Shown here: positions 41,381-41,393 of the stretch, piece by piece
Layout of the letters: each line of letters begins with the position of its first letter
Position numbering within the stretch: the stretch's first letter is position 1
From: Nitrospirota bacterium
GTDB lineage: Bacteria; Nitrospirota; Nitrospiria; SBBL01; JAADHI01
DNA length: 41,393 bases
NCBI GenBank assembly: GCA_029261165.1
Contig: JAJDBV010000056.1
Location: 1 to 41,393 of the forward strand
Direction: 5' to 3'
The notes under the pieces: generated by a model
What the model saw: only the letters and a program-made list of their open reading frames with translations
Database searches by the model: none
Told to the model about the DNA's origin: nothing
Made by a program: the position numbers and the translations under genes

Positions 41381-41393
41381 GTGAGTCCACGAT
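41381..41393 (+). CDS. Possible start of a transposase or other gene, cut by the window edge
   Basis: GTG 41381 follows AAAAGGAGGG at seven-base spacing and reads VSPR (MSPR) to the edge. Upstream, ATAAAATGTTACC (about 41292) and ATAAATGTTACCC (about 41339) form an imperfect direct repeat, a pattern seen at ends of some insertion sequences. With four codons visible the identity is a guess. Confidence 0.25.

Overview
The window looks like chromosome of a diderm (Gram-negative-type), probably chemolithotrophic bacterium. Lipoprotein signals, a LapA/LapB-type envelope protein, an Slp-family lipoprotein, HflK/HflC, an SmbP-like His-rich periplasmic protein and a siroheme sulfite/nitrite reductase next to TusA all fit a Nitrospirota-like organism. 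The phylum is inference from gene content and protein style only; no rRNA or tRNA is present to test it. Nearly all genes are housekeeping or envelope functions and there is no prophage, CRISPR array or defence island. What stands out is the set of long fold-back repeats lodged at gene ends.

Layout. 1-4.96 kb (+): 3' end of proA, a fold-back repeat, nadD, rsfS, a fused lapA-lapB gene and gpmI. 4.97-9.83 kb: a CBS-pair protein and an FG-GAP lipoprotein (-), an inositol-phosphatase family gene (+), then on the minus strand a membrane protein, a 59-residue Sm-like protein and a site-2 protease. 9.87-10.7 kb: SmbP-like gene followed by a nested pair of fold-back repeats. 10.7-16.4 kb (-): ABC-F ATPase and a dihydroorotate-dehydrogenase-like gene with overlapping ends; a terminator; tusA and a sulfite/nitrite reductase. 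16.5-22.1 kb: FIST protein, SDR enzyme, DUF169 protein, TPR protein (+) and three minus-strand genes (two unknown, one Slp lipoprotein). 22.1-23.8 kb: mostly non-coding, with hairpins, an orphan terminator and one small repeat-bearing secreted protein. 23.8-27.1 kb (+): a MacA/permease/ATPase efflux operon. 27.3-28.7 kb: ferritin-like gene behind a palindrome-rich promoter, and a DUF4202 gene. 28.7-38.2 kb: membrane-quality-control genes (hflK-hflC, slipin-nfeD, clpB) around hemL-atpI and rplI. 38.4-41.3 kb: lytic transglycosylase, nadB and a lipoprotein. The last ~100 bp may be the left end of an insertion sequence.

How the genes fit together. nadB and nadD serve NAD synthesis, tusA and the reductase serve sulfur (or nitrite) assimilation, and hemL serves tetrapyrrole synthesis, which also supplies the siroheme route. 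The Slp lipoprotein, LapAB, S2P protease, HflKC, slipin/NfeD and the SLT transglycosylase all act on the envelope.

Most interesting structure. Two families of 120-180-bp near-palindromes (four and three copies) each fold about a conserved apex hairpin. Their stem arms match each other within a copy but differ between copies, and in most cases the left arm runs into the last codons or stop codon of the upstream gene while the right arm carries the reverse complement. One copy is inserted in the apex of another. This pattern (compensatory arms, or an inverted rather than direct copy of the target) is the observation most worth testing. Second is a sulfite/nitrite reductase in which both halves keep a complete siroheme/[4Fe-4S] cysteine set at identical spacing.
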